NCBI GenBank assembly: GCA_020437395.1
Contig: JAGQWJ010000006.1
Location: forward strand, 1 to 64,000
Direction of reading: 5' to 3'
DNA from: Ignavibacteriota bacterium
GTDB taxonomy: Bacteria; Bacteroidota; Ignavibacteria; Kapaibacteriales; UBA2268
DNA: 64,000 nucleotides
Below the pieces are notes generated by a model that saw only the letters and a program-made list of their open reading frames with translations, did not search any database and was not told the DNA's origin. A program made the translations under genes and the position numbers. Shown here piece after piece: positions 19,032 to 27,229 of the stretch (positions are counted from its first letter, which is position 1; the number at the start of each line of letters is the position of its first letter).

Positions 19032-19810
19032 TGTAATTTGAATTTAATTGGTATAATTATCCAACATTCAACAGCTCTTTCATTATGAATAGCAGGTGAA
19101 AAATCGTTATAATTTTGCACCGCTTCCAATGCTTCTTTTTCAAATATTGAGTTTGTAGAACTAAATATGTAGCTTTTTATAAGTTTTCCAGATTTACTAA
19201 TTAAAGCTGCAACATGAACAGTCCCACTCAAATTTAATGCTTTTGCGTCTTTTGGATATTTAACTAAGCTCTTAAGTTTTTCATAATCCATACTCGGGTA
19301 TTTTTGAAATTCCTGATGAACAAACTCTTTAGTTAAGTCCAAATTCTTTTCATTAGAATTATTATTCCAATCGTCATCTTTGACGAATAGATTACTGTTT
19401 TCATTGCCATTTTCAACTCCAATTCCTATGGATTTTCCAATATTTCTTATAAATTCATCAGTTTCAATCCCAACATCTAACATTGCAGCAGAACTTATTG
19501 GTACATCAATATCTTCAATGAAATTTTGATTTTTACCGATATCTTCTGAAGTTCCTTTTGGCAATTCCCTCGAAACTTTATTCTGACCTTTTGAACTAGA
19601 TTTCTCAAGATCAAAGGAAGAAATAACTGTTATCGGTATTTTAGAATTTATGGTCGAATTAACATTGACTATCAATTCATTTAAAGAAGAAACAGCAAGA
19701 CCTAGAACAATAAAGAACATAATACTAAGGAAAAATCCTTTCAATGTTGAGTGATTTATCTGCGTTTTCAACTCAACTGCACCATAAGTACGGTTTTCTA
19801 ATCTTTTCAT
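19028..19810 (-). CDS. TonB-family energy transducer (second paralogue)
   Basis: A 260-residue TonB protein. MKRLENRTYGAVELKTQINHS at the start matches the other TonB (QRNEYGALELKTYINKS), which fixes the start at 19810 with AGAGG upstream, rather than 54 bases earlier. One membrane helix (about 26-46) is followed by a Ser/Asn-rich periplasmic linker without the usual proline run, and a C-terminal TonB domain (about 180-260: YPKDAKALNLSGTVHVAALI). Such proteins pass energy from ExbB/D to outer-membrane receptors. It is separated from the first tonB by a terminator-like hairpin, so its level may be set independently. Confidence 0.85.
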   Translation of the reverse strand: MKRLENRTYGAVELKTQINHSTLKGFFLSIMFFIVLGLAVSSLNELIVNVNSTINSKIPITVISSFDLEKSSSKGQNKVSRELPKGTSEDIGKNQNFIEDIDVPISSAAMLDVGIETDEFIRNIGKSIGIGVENGNENSNLFVKDDDWNNNSNEKNLDLTKEFVHQEFQKYPSMDYEKLKSLVKYPKDAKALNLSGTVHVAALISKSGKLIKSYIFSSTNSIFEKEALEAVQNYNDFSPAIHNERAVECWIIIPIKFKLQ

Positions 19811-19835
19811 TTGTTGTACCTCTTTATATAAATTT

Positions 19836-19868
19836 AAAAATGCCTCTGTAATATATAGAGGCATTTTT
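19836..19868 (-). terminator. Hairpin between the two tonB genes
   Basis: A 12-bp stem, AAAAATGCCTCT paired with AGAGGCATTTTT around a 9-base AT loop, lies 32 bases past the first tonB stop and 25 bases before the second tonB start. In the gene direction it ends in TTTTT. It probably ends or reduces transcription from the exb genes. Confidence 0.65.
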
Positions 19869-19900
19869 TATTAAAAAGGTTACAAGTATTAAGAACTTTT

Positions 19901-20674
19901 TTATCTAAGCTTAAATCTCAATGGAATTGATATCCATACCATAACCGGTTTATTATTCTGAATAGCCGGTGTAAAATTTTTATAGTTCTTAATTGCATCT
20001 ATTGCAGCTTGATTCAAAAGTGAGTTATCGGTATATTCGACTAATGTTCTACGAACTTTTCCATTAGCGTCAATTAGTGCTTTTACAATAACTCTACCTT
20101 CCACCCCTGCTTCTTTTGCTAACTTCGGATATTCAACAAGTTTTTGAAGTTCCGCAATATCCATACCGGGTTGTTTTTCAACCGGTACGAACTCATCAGG
20201 ATCAGGTTCAGCTTCTCTAGTCTCTACTTTTACTCCTTCTCCTTCCCAATCAATATTACCGGCAAAATCACCCATATCAATACCATCACCACCTTCTGCT
20301 GATGCTCTGTCAAGAACATCCATATCTGCAAAATCTTGTAAATCTGGTGCTATTTCAGCATCTGGGATAGGTGTTGGAGTACCAGCTCTTGCTGCTGGAC
20401 CGGCAACTATTTGTTCAGGTGCAGGTGGCGGAGGAGCTTCAATCTCTTCTGCGGGAGCATCTAAACTTATCAAATCTAATTTTGCAATGGGTGCCAAAGG
20501 AGGTGCTTCTTCTTTCCCAGCTATTGAACCACTAATTAAATGATATATCAAAAACAATAAAAGCAAAGATGCAGTGATAAGGAATCCACGAATAGTAGAT
20601 TTATTAATGTATGTTTTTAGCTCTAACGCACCATATTCGTTACGTTGAGGGATTGGAACTACTTTTACAGACAT
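19901..20674 (-). CDS. tonB: TonB-family energy transducer (first paralogue)
   Basis: A 257-residue TonB: one membrane helix (about 28-48), a proline-rich periplasmic linker (APPPPAPEQ...), an acidic stretch (about 100-165), and a C-terminal TonB domain (about 168-257: YPKLAKEAGVEGRVIVKALI, ending MVWISIPLRFKLR). It would couple the TolQ/ExbB-ExbD proton channel to TonB-dependent receptors; a receptor-like barrel is encoded at 60749-62635. Its start overlaps the ExbD stop by one base. Confidence 0.92.
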   Translation of the reverse strand: MSVKVVPIPQRNEYGALELKTYINKSTIRGFLITASLLLLFLIYHLISGSIAGKEEAPPLAPIAKLDLISLDAPAEEIEAPPPPAPEQIVAGPAARAGTPTPIPDAEIAPDLQDFADMDVLDRASAEGGDGIDMGDFAGNIDWEGEGVKVETREAEPDPDEFVPVEKQPGMDIAELQKLVEYPKLAKEAGVEGRVIVKALIDANGKVRRTLVEYTDNSLLNQAAIDAIKNYKNFTPAIQNNKPVMVWISIPLRFKLR

Positions 20675-21255
20675 TATTCTCCACCTCCTTTCTGAGGATT
20701 AAACTCAGCAATTTTTTCTCTATCTTCATCAGTGAAATCAGCAATAGTAAACTTTCTACTTCTTTCAAAGTTCGGATTGTTTCTATTTACTCTCATTTCA
20801 TCTACAATACCTGCTTCAGCTAAGTTCAACTCATCCAAAACTTGTACTACAGTTCCGTAATCAACATTCTCAGATACTTTTAATACAATGATTAGTTCAT
20901 TAATCTGATTCAGGTTTTCTTTAATTGCTAAATTTCTAACATCTTTCATTTCCAATGGTTCTGCATCTTCTTGAGCTTTGAAGTAAAACAAATCCCCCTC
21001 GTCATCAACAAGAATACTCAATAATTGGGATTCTTTTACTTCTACTGGCACATCTCTTTCTGGTGGAACTTTCATTTCCATTACCTGTGGAGTTGCCATT
21101 GTAGTTGTAAACATAAAGAATGTAAGAAGTAGGAATGTGATATCTACCAAAGGTGTCATATCAAGTACGAAACCTACTCTTTTTTTAGCTTTCCTTTTTG
21201 ACGATTTTCCTCTTTTTGAGCGACCTCCGCCGCCTAAAGAACCACCACCAGCCAT
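20674..21255 (-). CDS. exbD: ExbD/TolR biopolymer transport protein (193 aa)
   Basis: An ExbD with a Gly/Lys-rich cytoplasmic tail (about 1-27), one membrane helix (about 30-50) and a periplasmic domain. The proton-pathway aspartate is in DMTPLVDITFLLLTFFMFTT, identical in core to the paralogue upstream. The C-terminus (about 165-193) is an acidic/lysine-rich extension. Works in the inner membrane with the TolQ/ExbB pentamer. Confidence 0.93.
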   Translation of the reverse strand: MAGGGSLGGGGRSKRGKSSKRKAKKRVGFVLDMTPLVDITFLLLTFFMFTTTMATPQVMEMKVPPERDVPVEVKESQLLSILVDDEGDLFYFKAQEDAEPLEMKDVRNLAIKENLNQINELIIVLKVSENVDYGTVVQVLDELNLAEAGIVDEMRVNRNNPNFERSRKFTIADFTDEDREKIAEFNPQKGGGE

Positions 21256-21296
21256 AATATTACTCCTTAAACTTTAGTATAAATACTAAATTGTTT

Positions 21297-21806
21297 TTAT
21301 CGTTTCTTAGTTACGTAATTAAATTTTGTGAATCTATTATCACTTAATACATCCATTGCATCGGAGATCCATTTGAATCTGATACTCTTGTCGGCATCAA
21401 TCGCCATAGAAGTTTCCTTGTTAACTCTATAAGTTTGTTTTATCAACGCTTCTAATGTTTCTAAAGAAACTTGTAATTGAGCTTCTTGCATTTGCTCAGG
21501 AGTTAGTCCTTCAATTCCTGATTTAACAGCTACCCAATCAGCTTCATTAGTCATTTCATAATAATATGAAGTGTCTTGCTTTGTTGAATCAGGAAATGCA
21601 ATTTTTACAATTGCTAAATCTTGCTCTGGAAGTTTCGATGTATCTGCAGATGCTAAAGGTCTTTCGATAAAAAACTTTTGCTCAGCTTCAGCTTCAGATT
21701 TGAATTTAGCTGTAAACATAAAGAATGTAAGAAGTAGAAATGTAATATCCACCAAAGGTGTCATATCAATCACAAAACCGACTCTTTTCTTTTTAACTTT
21801 CGCCAT
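21297..21806 (-). CDS. exbD: ExbD/TolR biopolymer transport protein (169 aa)
   Basis: Begins MAKVKKKRVGFVIDMTPLVD: a short basic tail, then the single helix with the conserved aspartate (VDITFLLLTFFMF) and a periplasmic domain that differs from the other ExbD, containing an insert of about 30 residues (about 60-100). Two unlike ExbD genes in tandem suggest a hetero-dimer in the channel. It is 20 bases after the tolQ stop. Confidence 0.93.
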   Translation of the reverse strand: MAKVKKKRVGFVIDMTPLVDITFLLLTFFMFTAKFKSEAEAEQKFFIERPLASADTSKLPEQDLAIVKIAFPDSTKQDTSYYYEMTNEADWVAVKSGIEGLTPEQMQEAQLQVSLETLEALIKQTYRVNKETSMAIDADKSIRFKWISDAMDVLSDNRFTKFNYVTKKR

Positions 21807-21826
21807 ATTAATTCCCCATTAAAGGT

Positions 21827-22609
21827 TTATTTTCTGACCATACTTGTAAAGATTTCAGTTACGCTAAGGATACCTTCATCAATTACATAAACGAAATTAT
21901 CTACTTTTGTTGTAAAGAAGTTATAAGCAACGATTGCGATAATCGCACCTAATAAACCACCAGCAGTATTGTAAAGTGCTTCAGAGATACCAATTGATAA
22001 TTGAGTCGCCGATACAGTCCCGCTTTCTGCAAGAGCTTGGAATGCTCTAATCATACCAAGAGTTGTACCTAATAGACCAACCATCGTTGAGATTGATGCA
22101 ACAGTTGATAATATTACAAGGTTTTTTTCTAATAGCGGAGTTTCCAAATTCATTTGTTCATCAATAGCTCTTTGAACTTCTGAAATTTTTGCAGGTGCAG
22201 AATATTCTGGATCATTTTGCACTTCTCTGAATCTTTCAATCCCAGCTCTCATCACATTACCAATACTTCCTCTTTGAGAATCACATAATGCAACTGCACC
22301 TTCGATGTTACCTTGAGAAAGTAAACCCGATAATTCTTTCACAAACTTTTCAGGATTATTTTTTCCTTGGGCTTTGTTAATAGAAAAGAATCTTTCTAAA
22401 CTAAATGTGATACCGATTAAAATAAACGACATCAAAAGTGCAACTAATGGACCACCTGTATAAATAGTAGCCATTATATTACCAGCTATAGGTTCGTGTT
22501 TCGTTAAAGGATCATTAAATCCGTCTGGATTACCCATTACACCATAATAAAATGCAAATGATAATACTAGTGCAAGAACAATTACAATGATATTGAACAA
22601 GTTCTTCAT
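21827..22609 (-). CDS. exbB: MotA/TolQ/ExbB proton channel protein
   Basis: A 260-residue channel subunit with an extra N-terminal helix (about 5-23), a helix at about 52-72, then the conserved pair at about 165-190 (VILSTVASISTMVGLLGTTLGMIRAF) and 205-235 (ALYNTAGGLLGAIIAIVAYNFF), which line the proton path. Works with ExbD and TonB. It is 20 bases downstream of the STAS gene and is the core of the cluster. Confidence 0.93.
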   Translation of the reverse strand: MKNLFNIIVIVLALVLSFAFYYGVMGNPDGFNDPLTKHEPIAGNIMATIYTGGPLVALLMSFILIGITFSLERFFSINKAQGKNNPEKFVKELSGLLSQGNIEGAVALCDSQRGSIGNVMRAGIERFREVQNDPEYSAPAKISEVQRAIDEQMNLETPLLEKNLVILSTVASISTMVGLLGTTLGMIRAFQALAESGTVSATQLSIGISEALYNTAGGLLGAIIAIVAYNFFTTKVDNFVYVIDEGILSVTEIFTSMVRK

Positions 22610-22629
22610 AATACTCCTACTAAATTAAG

Positions 22630-22965
22630 TTAATTATTAATAATATATTTTGCTTCTTCAAAAGTGCTTTGCACTTTAAATACCAAATTCAATTGAGTTA
22701 AGTTTAATAAATCATTAACTGATTCATTAGCATTAACTAAAACAATTTGATTTCCTTTAGTTATGAAATTCGACTGCGCTGATATTAAAACACCTAAAGC
22801 AGTTGAGTTCATATATGTAACATTACTTAAATCAATTATCAAATTATTGTCAGATAATTGTAAAAGCTTTGAACGCAAGGCGTCTGTTTCTTCCCCACCA
22901 ATAAATCTTCCAGTTAATCGGAGAATTACTATATTCTCCTCATTTTCTATTAATATTTGTGTCAT
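22630..22965 (-). CDS. STAS-domain protein (anti-sigma factor antagonist type)
   Basis: A 111-residue single-domain STAS protein of the SpoIIAA/RsbV type. The phospho-acceptor loop DLSNVTYMNSTALGVLISAQ keeps a serine/threonine where family members are phosphorylated by a kinase/anti-sigma factor. No RsbW-type kinase is in the window. It is the first gene before exbB, 20 bases apart, which is an unusual partner and may point to a regulatory link with the Ton system. Confidence 0.88.
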   Translation of the reverse strand: MTQILIENEENIVILRLTGRFIGGEETDALRSKLLQLSDNNLIIDLSNVTYMNSTALGVLISAQSNFITKGNQIVLVNANESVNDLLNLTQLNLVFKVQSTFEEAKYIINN

Positions 22966-23096
22966 TACTGGCTAAGTATTTTTTGCAAACGCACTAATAA
23001 AACATTACGCAATTTATTTATTTATTATGAAAAATACTATTTTATTTGCTGAAAATAGCTTCAGGTGGATAAGTTAATGAAAAAATTAGAAGAATA

Positions 23097-23951
23097 TTAA
23101 CTTAATCTCCCCTTTAGTATTCTTGGTTTTCCAAATAAATCTTTTACTATTTCGATGTCATATTCTGTTTCAAATAAACTTTTTACTTCTTCAGCCAAAG
23201 AACTATTTAGTTCTAAATAAAACTGCCCTTCAATAGACAATATATTTTTGAAAATAGTTACAAATCTTCTATAAAATTCTAAACCATCTGAGTTATCTGT
23301 TAATGCTGCTTTTGGCTCATAGGTTAACTCTGGCTCTAATTCTTCTAATTCATTACTAGAAACATAAGGTGGATTAGAGATTATTATATCATACTTTAAT
23401 TGAGGTTCACTTTCCAAAATATCTGCATAGATCAATTTAATATTCTCAACATTCAAATCTAAAGAATTCTGTTTTGCAATTTTTAAAGCAGATGTAGAAT
23501 TATCAATTGCTGTAACTTCGGAATATTGGAATTTCTTCGCTAAACTTAAAGCTATACAACCCGAACCTGTTCCAATATCAAGTATTTTGTATTTTTTATT
23601 ACGGTCATTCTCATTTATTACAAGCGAAACTAGCTCTTCTGTTTCAGGTCTAGGAATTAACACATCCTTATTAACAATAAAAGTATTATCTAAAAATTGT
23701 ACTTGACCGAGTATATATTGCAAAGGAACTCTTTTGATTCTTTGTTTCAACATTTCTCTTATTGTGGTCAATTCCTCGTTTGAAAGAGGTTTGTCATAAT
23801 CAGTGTAAAGTTTTACTCTATCTACTGACAATACACTTACTAGCATCAATTCAATAGTTAGTCGAGGCGAATCTATATTATGCTTAGCCAAATACTCTTT
23901 CGACCAATTGATAATATCAATTATTCTCCATGTTTTAATTTCCAATGTCAT
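23097..23951 (-). CDS. prmC: Release factor glutamine methyltransferase PrmC
   Basis: A 284-residue SAM enzyme that methylates the GGQ glutamine of release factors RF1/RF2. The SAM motif is ILDIGTGSGCIALSLA and the catalytic NPPY is in IIISNPPYVS. The N-terminal helical domain (about 1-85) includes PLQYILGQVQF, typical of PrmC. It overlaps pyrB by 17 bases. Confidence 0.96.
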   Translation of the reverse strand: MTLEIKTWRIIDIINWSKEYLAKHNIDSPRLTIELMLVSVLSVDRVKLYTDYDKPLSNEELTTIREMLKQRIKRVPLQYILGQVQFLDNTFIVNKDVLIPRPETEELVSLVINENDRNKKYKILDIGTGSGCIALSLAKKFQYSEVTAIDNSTSALKIAKQNSLDLNVENIKLIYADILESEPQLKYDIIISNPPYVSSNELEELEPELTYEPKAALTDNSDGLEFYRRFVTIFKNILSIEGQFYLELNSSLAEEVKSLFETEYDIEIVKDLFGKPRILKGRLS

Positions 23952-24825
23952 TCAATATTTTTTTTAAAATTGCCATTCTCATTAATACACCATTTTTTAC
24001 CTGAGAATTTATAAGGCATCTTTCGTGTGTTTGCAGACCATTTTCTATCTCAACACCATAATTAACTGGTCCAGGGTGCATTAAATATATTTCTTTATTA
24101 GTTTCAAAGTGTTTCTTTTTAAAACTATACTTGTTATAGTATTCGTTTACGTTTGGTATATCTGCTTGTTGCATTCTTTCTTGCTGAATACGAAGACACA
24201 TAACAACATCAGAATTTTCGACTGCTAAATCTATATCATCATAGAAATTAAATTCATTATAGTTTTGACCGATTAGACTTTTTGGTCCACATAATGAGAT
24301 ATCGACTCCAAAAAACTTAAGTAAATCAATATTAGATTTGGCAACACGACTATGAAGTATGTCTCCACATATTGTTAATCTTACATTTTCTAATTTGCTA
24401 AAATTTTGTGTCAATGTTAATAAATCAAGTAGTGCTTGAGTTGGATGTTGATTCGTTCCATCTCCTCCATTGATAATTGACATACTTAAATTTTGGGATA
24501 AATATTTTGCAGTACCTTCTTCTTTATGCCGAATTATCGCTGCATCTATACCCATTGATTCTAAAGTACTGAAAGTATCAAGTAATGTCTCGCCTTTGTT
24601 TATACTGCTCAACTCCGGCATAAAGTCAATTACTTGAATACCTAAATTTTTAGCAGCAATCTCAAAAGAAATTTTAGTTCTTGTGGAATGTTCAAAAAAA
24701 GCTAATAATAATCTTTTGTTTTTAAGTTCATCAGTAATTATATCAAGATTTTGTTTTGAAGCAGTTTTTAATAATTCTTCAATCTCATCTCGAGTTAACT
24801 GATTAATAGCAAATAAATCTTTCAA
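23935..24825 (-). CDS. pyrB: Aspartate carbamoyltransferase, catalytic subunit
   Basis: A 296-residue PyrB making carbamoyl-aspartate in pyrimidine synthesis. Carbamoyl-phosphate is bound by FEHSTRTKISFE, and HPTQALLDLLT and MHPGPVNYGVE are the family blocks (the last usually HPGPxNRG, here Tyr for Arg). The start codon is TTG at 24823-24825: MKDLFAINQLTRDEIEELL aligns with normal PyrB N-termini, so no other start is likely. No regulatory subunit pyrI is adjacent. It has its own -7 element close upstream. Confidence 0.95.
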   Translation of the reverse strand: MKDLFAINQLTRDEIEELLKTASKQNLDIITDELKNKRLLLAFFEHSTRTKISFEIAAKNLGIQVIDFMPELSSINKGETLLDTFSTLESMGIDAAIIRHKEEGTAKYLSQNLSMSIINGGDGTNQHPTQALLDLLTLTQNFSKLENVRLTICGDILHSRVAKSNIDLLKFFGVDISLCGPKSLIGQNYNEFNFYDDIDLAVENSDVVMCLRIQQERMQQADIPNVNEYYNKYSFKKKHFETNKEIYLMHPGPVNYGVEIENGLQTHERCLINSQVKNGVLMRMAILKKILNDIGN

Positions 24826-24844
24826 AAATCAAACCTTTTTTTGA

Positions 24845-24852
24845 CAAATATA
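24845..24852 (-). promoter_or_regulatory. Putative -7 element for pyrB
   Basis: TATATTTG on the minus strand is a perfect TAnnTTTG box that begins at the T-run of the hup terminator. A TTTG in the hairpin loop lies 14 bases upstream, shorter than the usual spacing. The leader before the TTG start would be only about 13 bases. Confidence 0.45.
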
Positions 24853-24880
24853 AAAAAAAAGCCGTTCAAAGAACGGCTTT
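24853..24880 (-). terminator. hup: Intrinsic terminator of hup
   Basis: A 10-bp perfect stem AAAGCCGTTC/GAACGGCTTT with a 3-base loop, followed in the hup direction by eight more T. It lies 23 bases past the hup stop and separates hup from pyrB. Confidence 0.9.
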
Positions 24881-24902
24881 AATTTGAATCGTGGATAAAA
24901 GA

Positions 24903-25187
24903 TTATTTCTTTTTACCATTTACAGATTCTGCAAGTGCTTTACCTGGCTTAAACTTCGCAACTTTTTTAGCAGCAATTTTCATTGGCTTACCAGTTTGTA
25001 AGTTAACACCTTTACGAGCAGCTCTTTGAGCAACAGAAAAAGTACCGAAGCCAATAAGACGTACATCACCGCCTTTTTTTAGCTCTTTAGAGATTTCTGT
25101 AATTGTGCTGTTGATTGCTCTTTCAGCAGCAGCTTTTGTCATATCAGTTGATTTTGCAACTGCGTCAATTAGTTCTGATTTGTTCAT
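24903..25187 (-). CDS. hup: DNA-binding protein HU
   Basis: A 94-residue HU-family nucleoid protein. MNKSELIDAVAKSTDMTKAAAERAI and the arm LIGFGTFSVAQRAARKGVNLQTGKPMKI are diagnostic; the RNP motif of the arm appears as VNLQTGKP. It has a strong Shine-Dalgarno AAGGAG (25197-25202), rare in this window and fitting high expression, and a strong terminator. It is a single-gene unit. Confidence 0.96.
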   Translation of the reverse strand: MNKSELIDAVAKSTDMTKAAAERAINSTITEISKELKKGGDVRLIGFGTFSVAQRAARKGVNLQTGKPMKIAAKKVAKFKPGKALAESVNGKKK

Positions 25188-25359
25188 ACTTGTTAACTCC
25201 TTAGTATGTTAGGTTAAAGAATAATACCGTTCTTTGCAATTTAAAAATTTATTTTTAATATCCAAACAATTATTGAAAAAAAAGTTGCTAAAACGTCTAA
25301 TATATGGTTGTTTTAACTGATTTTTTTTATTTTTTGTTACTTTTTTTTGAATTTAATAA

Positions 25360-25956
25360 CTATTTTTTATCATATCCAAATAATATTTGAACCACTTTTT
25401 TATTATCTTTTATATAGTCAATTAATGTCCATACTGTAAAAACTGTCAAAAATAACATTAAATAATAAATATAGTCTTTTGTTACTAAATTCAACATTGT
25501 AGCATCATTTTGTAACAAACTAACAAAATAAACTGAAATAACATAAATAATTAATACGAATTGAAGAACTGTTTTTATTTTAGCAATTTCTTTTGTTTTT
25601 ATAGATAGTTTATGTGACTCTGCAAATAAACGTAAGAAAGTCATAAAACTATCACGCAATATTATTATTAAAACCATCCAAAATGGAATTATTCCTTCAA
25701 AAACAAAAGCTAAAAATGCGGTTGAATTGAGAATCTTGTCAGCTAAAGGATCAATAAAAATACCCCATTTTGATGTTTGATTGAATTTTCTTGCATACCA
25801 GCCATCGAGCCAATCACTAAACGCTCCTAATACGAATAATACTATTGATATTAGTACTAGGGTCTCGTTATCAGAAATAAAAAATATTAAAAAGAATGGA
25901 GCTACTAATATTCTAAAATAGGAAATAATATTTGGTACATTGAATAACATCAACAA
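25360..25956 (-). CDS. pgsA: CDP-diacylglycerol-glycerol-3-phosphate phosphatidyltransferase
   Basis: A 198-residue integral membrane CDP-alcohol phosphatidyltransferase. The signature DWLDGWYAR...GIFIDPLADK fits D-G-x2-A-R-x8-G-x3-D-x3-D. NVPNIISYFRI at the N-terminus is typical of PgsA, the first step to phosphatidylglycerol. Its start overlaps the tpiA stop by 7 bases. The 172-base gap to hup is very AT-rich with T-tracts on the plus strand and holds the hup leader only. Confidence 0.93.
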   Translation of the reverse strand: MLMLFNVPNIISYFRILVAPFFLIFFISDNETLVLISIVLFVLGAFSDWLDGWYARKFNQTSKWGIFIDPLADKILNSTAFLAFVFEGIIPFWMVLIIILRDSFMTFLRLFAESHKLSIKTKEIAKIKTVLQFVLIIYVISVYFVSLLQNDATMLNLVTKDYIYYLMLFLTVFTVWTLIDYIKDNKKVVQILFGYDKK

Positions 25957-26699
25957 AGTTTTATTGCTGTATTATATATAGATAAAAAACTATCTGGTTT
26001 TAGAGAAGCTCCGCCTATCAATCCGCCATTAACATTTTTTATTGAAAGTATTTCTTCAGCATTTTCGGCATTCATACTACCGCCATATAATATTTTGATA
26101 TTGTTTTCACCAAATCTTTTTATCAAGAATTTTGAAATAAACTCATGAGTCTCAGAAATCTGTTCCTTATTAGCAGTTTTGCCAGTACCTATCGCCCAAA
26201 CGGGTTCATAGGCAATTTTCAAATTAATTATTTTTTCTACACCAATCAGACCTTTTTCTAACTGATTTTCTAATATTTCGAATGTTTCTCCCTTTTCTCT
26301 TTGTTCAAGAGTCTCCCCTATACAAAGTATCACCCTTAATCCAGCATTTAATGAGTTTACAACTTTCTTATTAATAAATTTATCATCTTCACCAAAGATT
26401 GATCGTCGTTCCGAATGACCGATTATAACATATTCACAACCTACGCTCAAAAGCATATCAATTGATATCTCTCCTGTATAAGCACCATTTTTTTCACTAT
26501 GTACATTCTGAGCACCTAAAGAAATGCGGCTTAAATCTATTAACTCAGATAAAAAACTCAAATGAGTAAAAGGAGGACATATCAATAATTCTACTTCACT
26601 ATCATAATCAAGATAACTATGTAATCTATCAGTGATGGATTTTGCTTCATCTAAATTGGTATTCATTTTCCAATTTCCAGCTATCAAATACTTACTCAT
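25950..26699 (-). CDS. tpiA: Triosephosphate isomerase
   Basis: A 249-residue TIM barrel of glycolysis. All catalytic elements are visible: AGNWKMN (K11), VIIGHSERR (histidine) and AYEPVWAIGTGKTA (glutamate and the flexible loop). Its ATG overlaps the lptC stop by four bases. Confidence 0.97.
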   Translation of the reverse strand: MSKYLIAGNWKMNTNLDEAKSITDRLHSYLDYDSEVELLICPPFTHLSFLSELIDLSRISLGAQNVHSEKNGAYTGEISIDMLLSVGCEYVIIGHSERRSIFGEDDKFINKKVVNSLNAGLRVILCIGETLEQREKGETFEILENQLEKGLIGVEKIINLKIAYEPVWAIGTGKTANKEQISETHEFISKFLIKRFGENNIKILYGGSMNAENAEEILSIKNVNGGLIGGASLKPDSFLSIYNTAIKLC

Positions 26700-27229
26700 T
26701 TATACTTTACTCCTTTCACTTTATATATAGTATAATTTTTTAATGTTTCGTCCGATTCGAAACCAATTCCTTCTATCTCTTGATCTGGAGAGATAATCTT
26801 TACATATTTATCGGAAGTCAATTTTCTTGTATCATTATGCCACTCTAATACAGAAGTTTTGACTGTAGTTTTGTTGCTATCAGATACCACAACAACATTA
26901 CCCATAGCAATCATATTTTTCGTAGCATCGTCTATTGTCACACTGTCAGCTACCAGATTACTTACTTTTTTTCCATTTTCCTTTGAATAAAAATCTACAA
27001 CTACATGACTATCTAATTTAGTTTCTTTTTGTTTTTCATATATTCTAGCTCTGTCTGCTTTCAGAAATGCTTTTACTAATGATGAATCCATAAAAAAAAC
27101 ACTAAAGTCATAACTTATCTGATCAGGACTATCTTTTACTTGATCAATAGCAAAAAGTTTTTTTACTTCTTTCTTATCATTACTACATGCAATCAGGAGT
27201 ATAAAATATAAAAAAAATAATTTTCTCAT
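26696..27229 (-). CDS. lptC: LPS export ABC transporter periplasmic protein LptC
   Basis: A 177-residue protein with a lipoprotein-like signal (ILLIACS, C15) and a beta-jellyroll like that of LptC/OstA: SDKYVKIISPDQEIEGIGFESDE is the typical block near the C-terminus. LptC relays lipopolysaccharide from LptB2FG to LptA. It overlaps the symporter stop and tpiA by 4 bases each. A second Lpt part, an LptF/G permease, is at 47959-49044. Confidence 0.82.
   Translation of the reverse strand: MRKLFFLYFILLIACSNDKKEVKKLFAIDQVKDSPDQISYDFSVFFMDSSLVKAFLKADRARIYEKQKETKLDSHVVVDFYSKENGKKVSNLVADSVTIDDATKNMIAMGNVVVVSDSNKTTVKTSVLEWHNDTRKLTSDKYVKIISPDQEIEGIGFESDETLKNYTIYKVKGVKYK

Noticed and set aside
25310-25358. 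Poly-T stretches as a terminator for pgsA
   Set aside because: The T-runs are on the plus strand, whereas pgsA is on the minus strand, and no stem precedes them.
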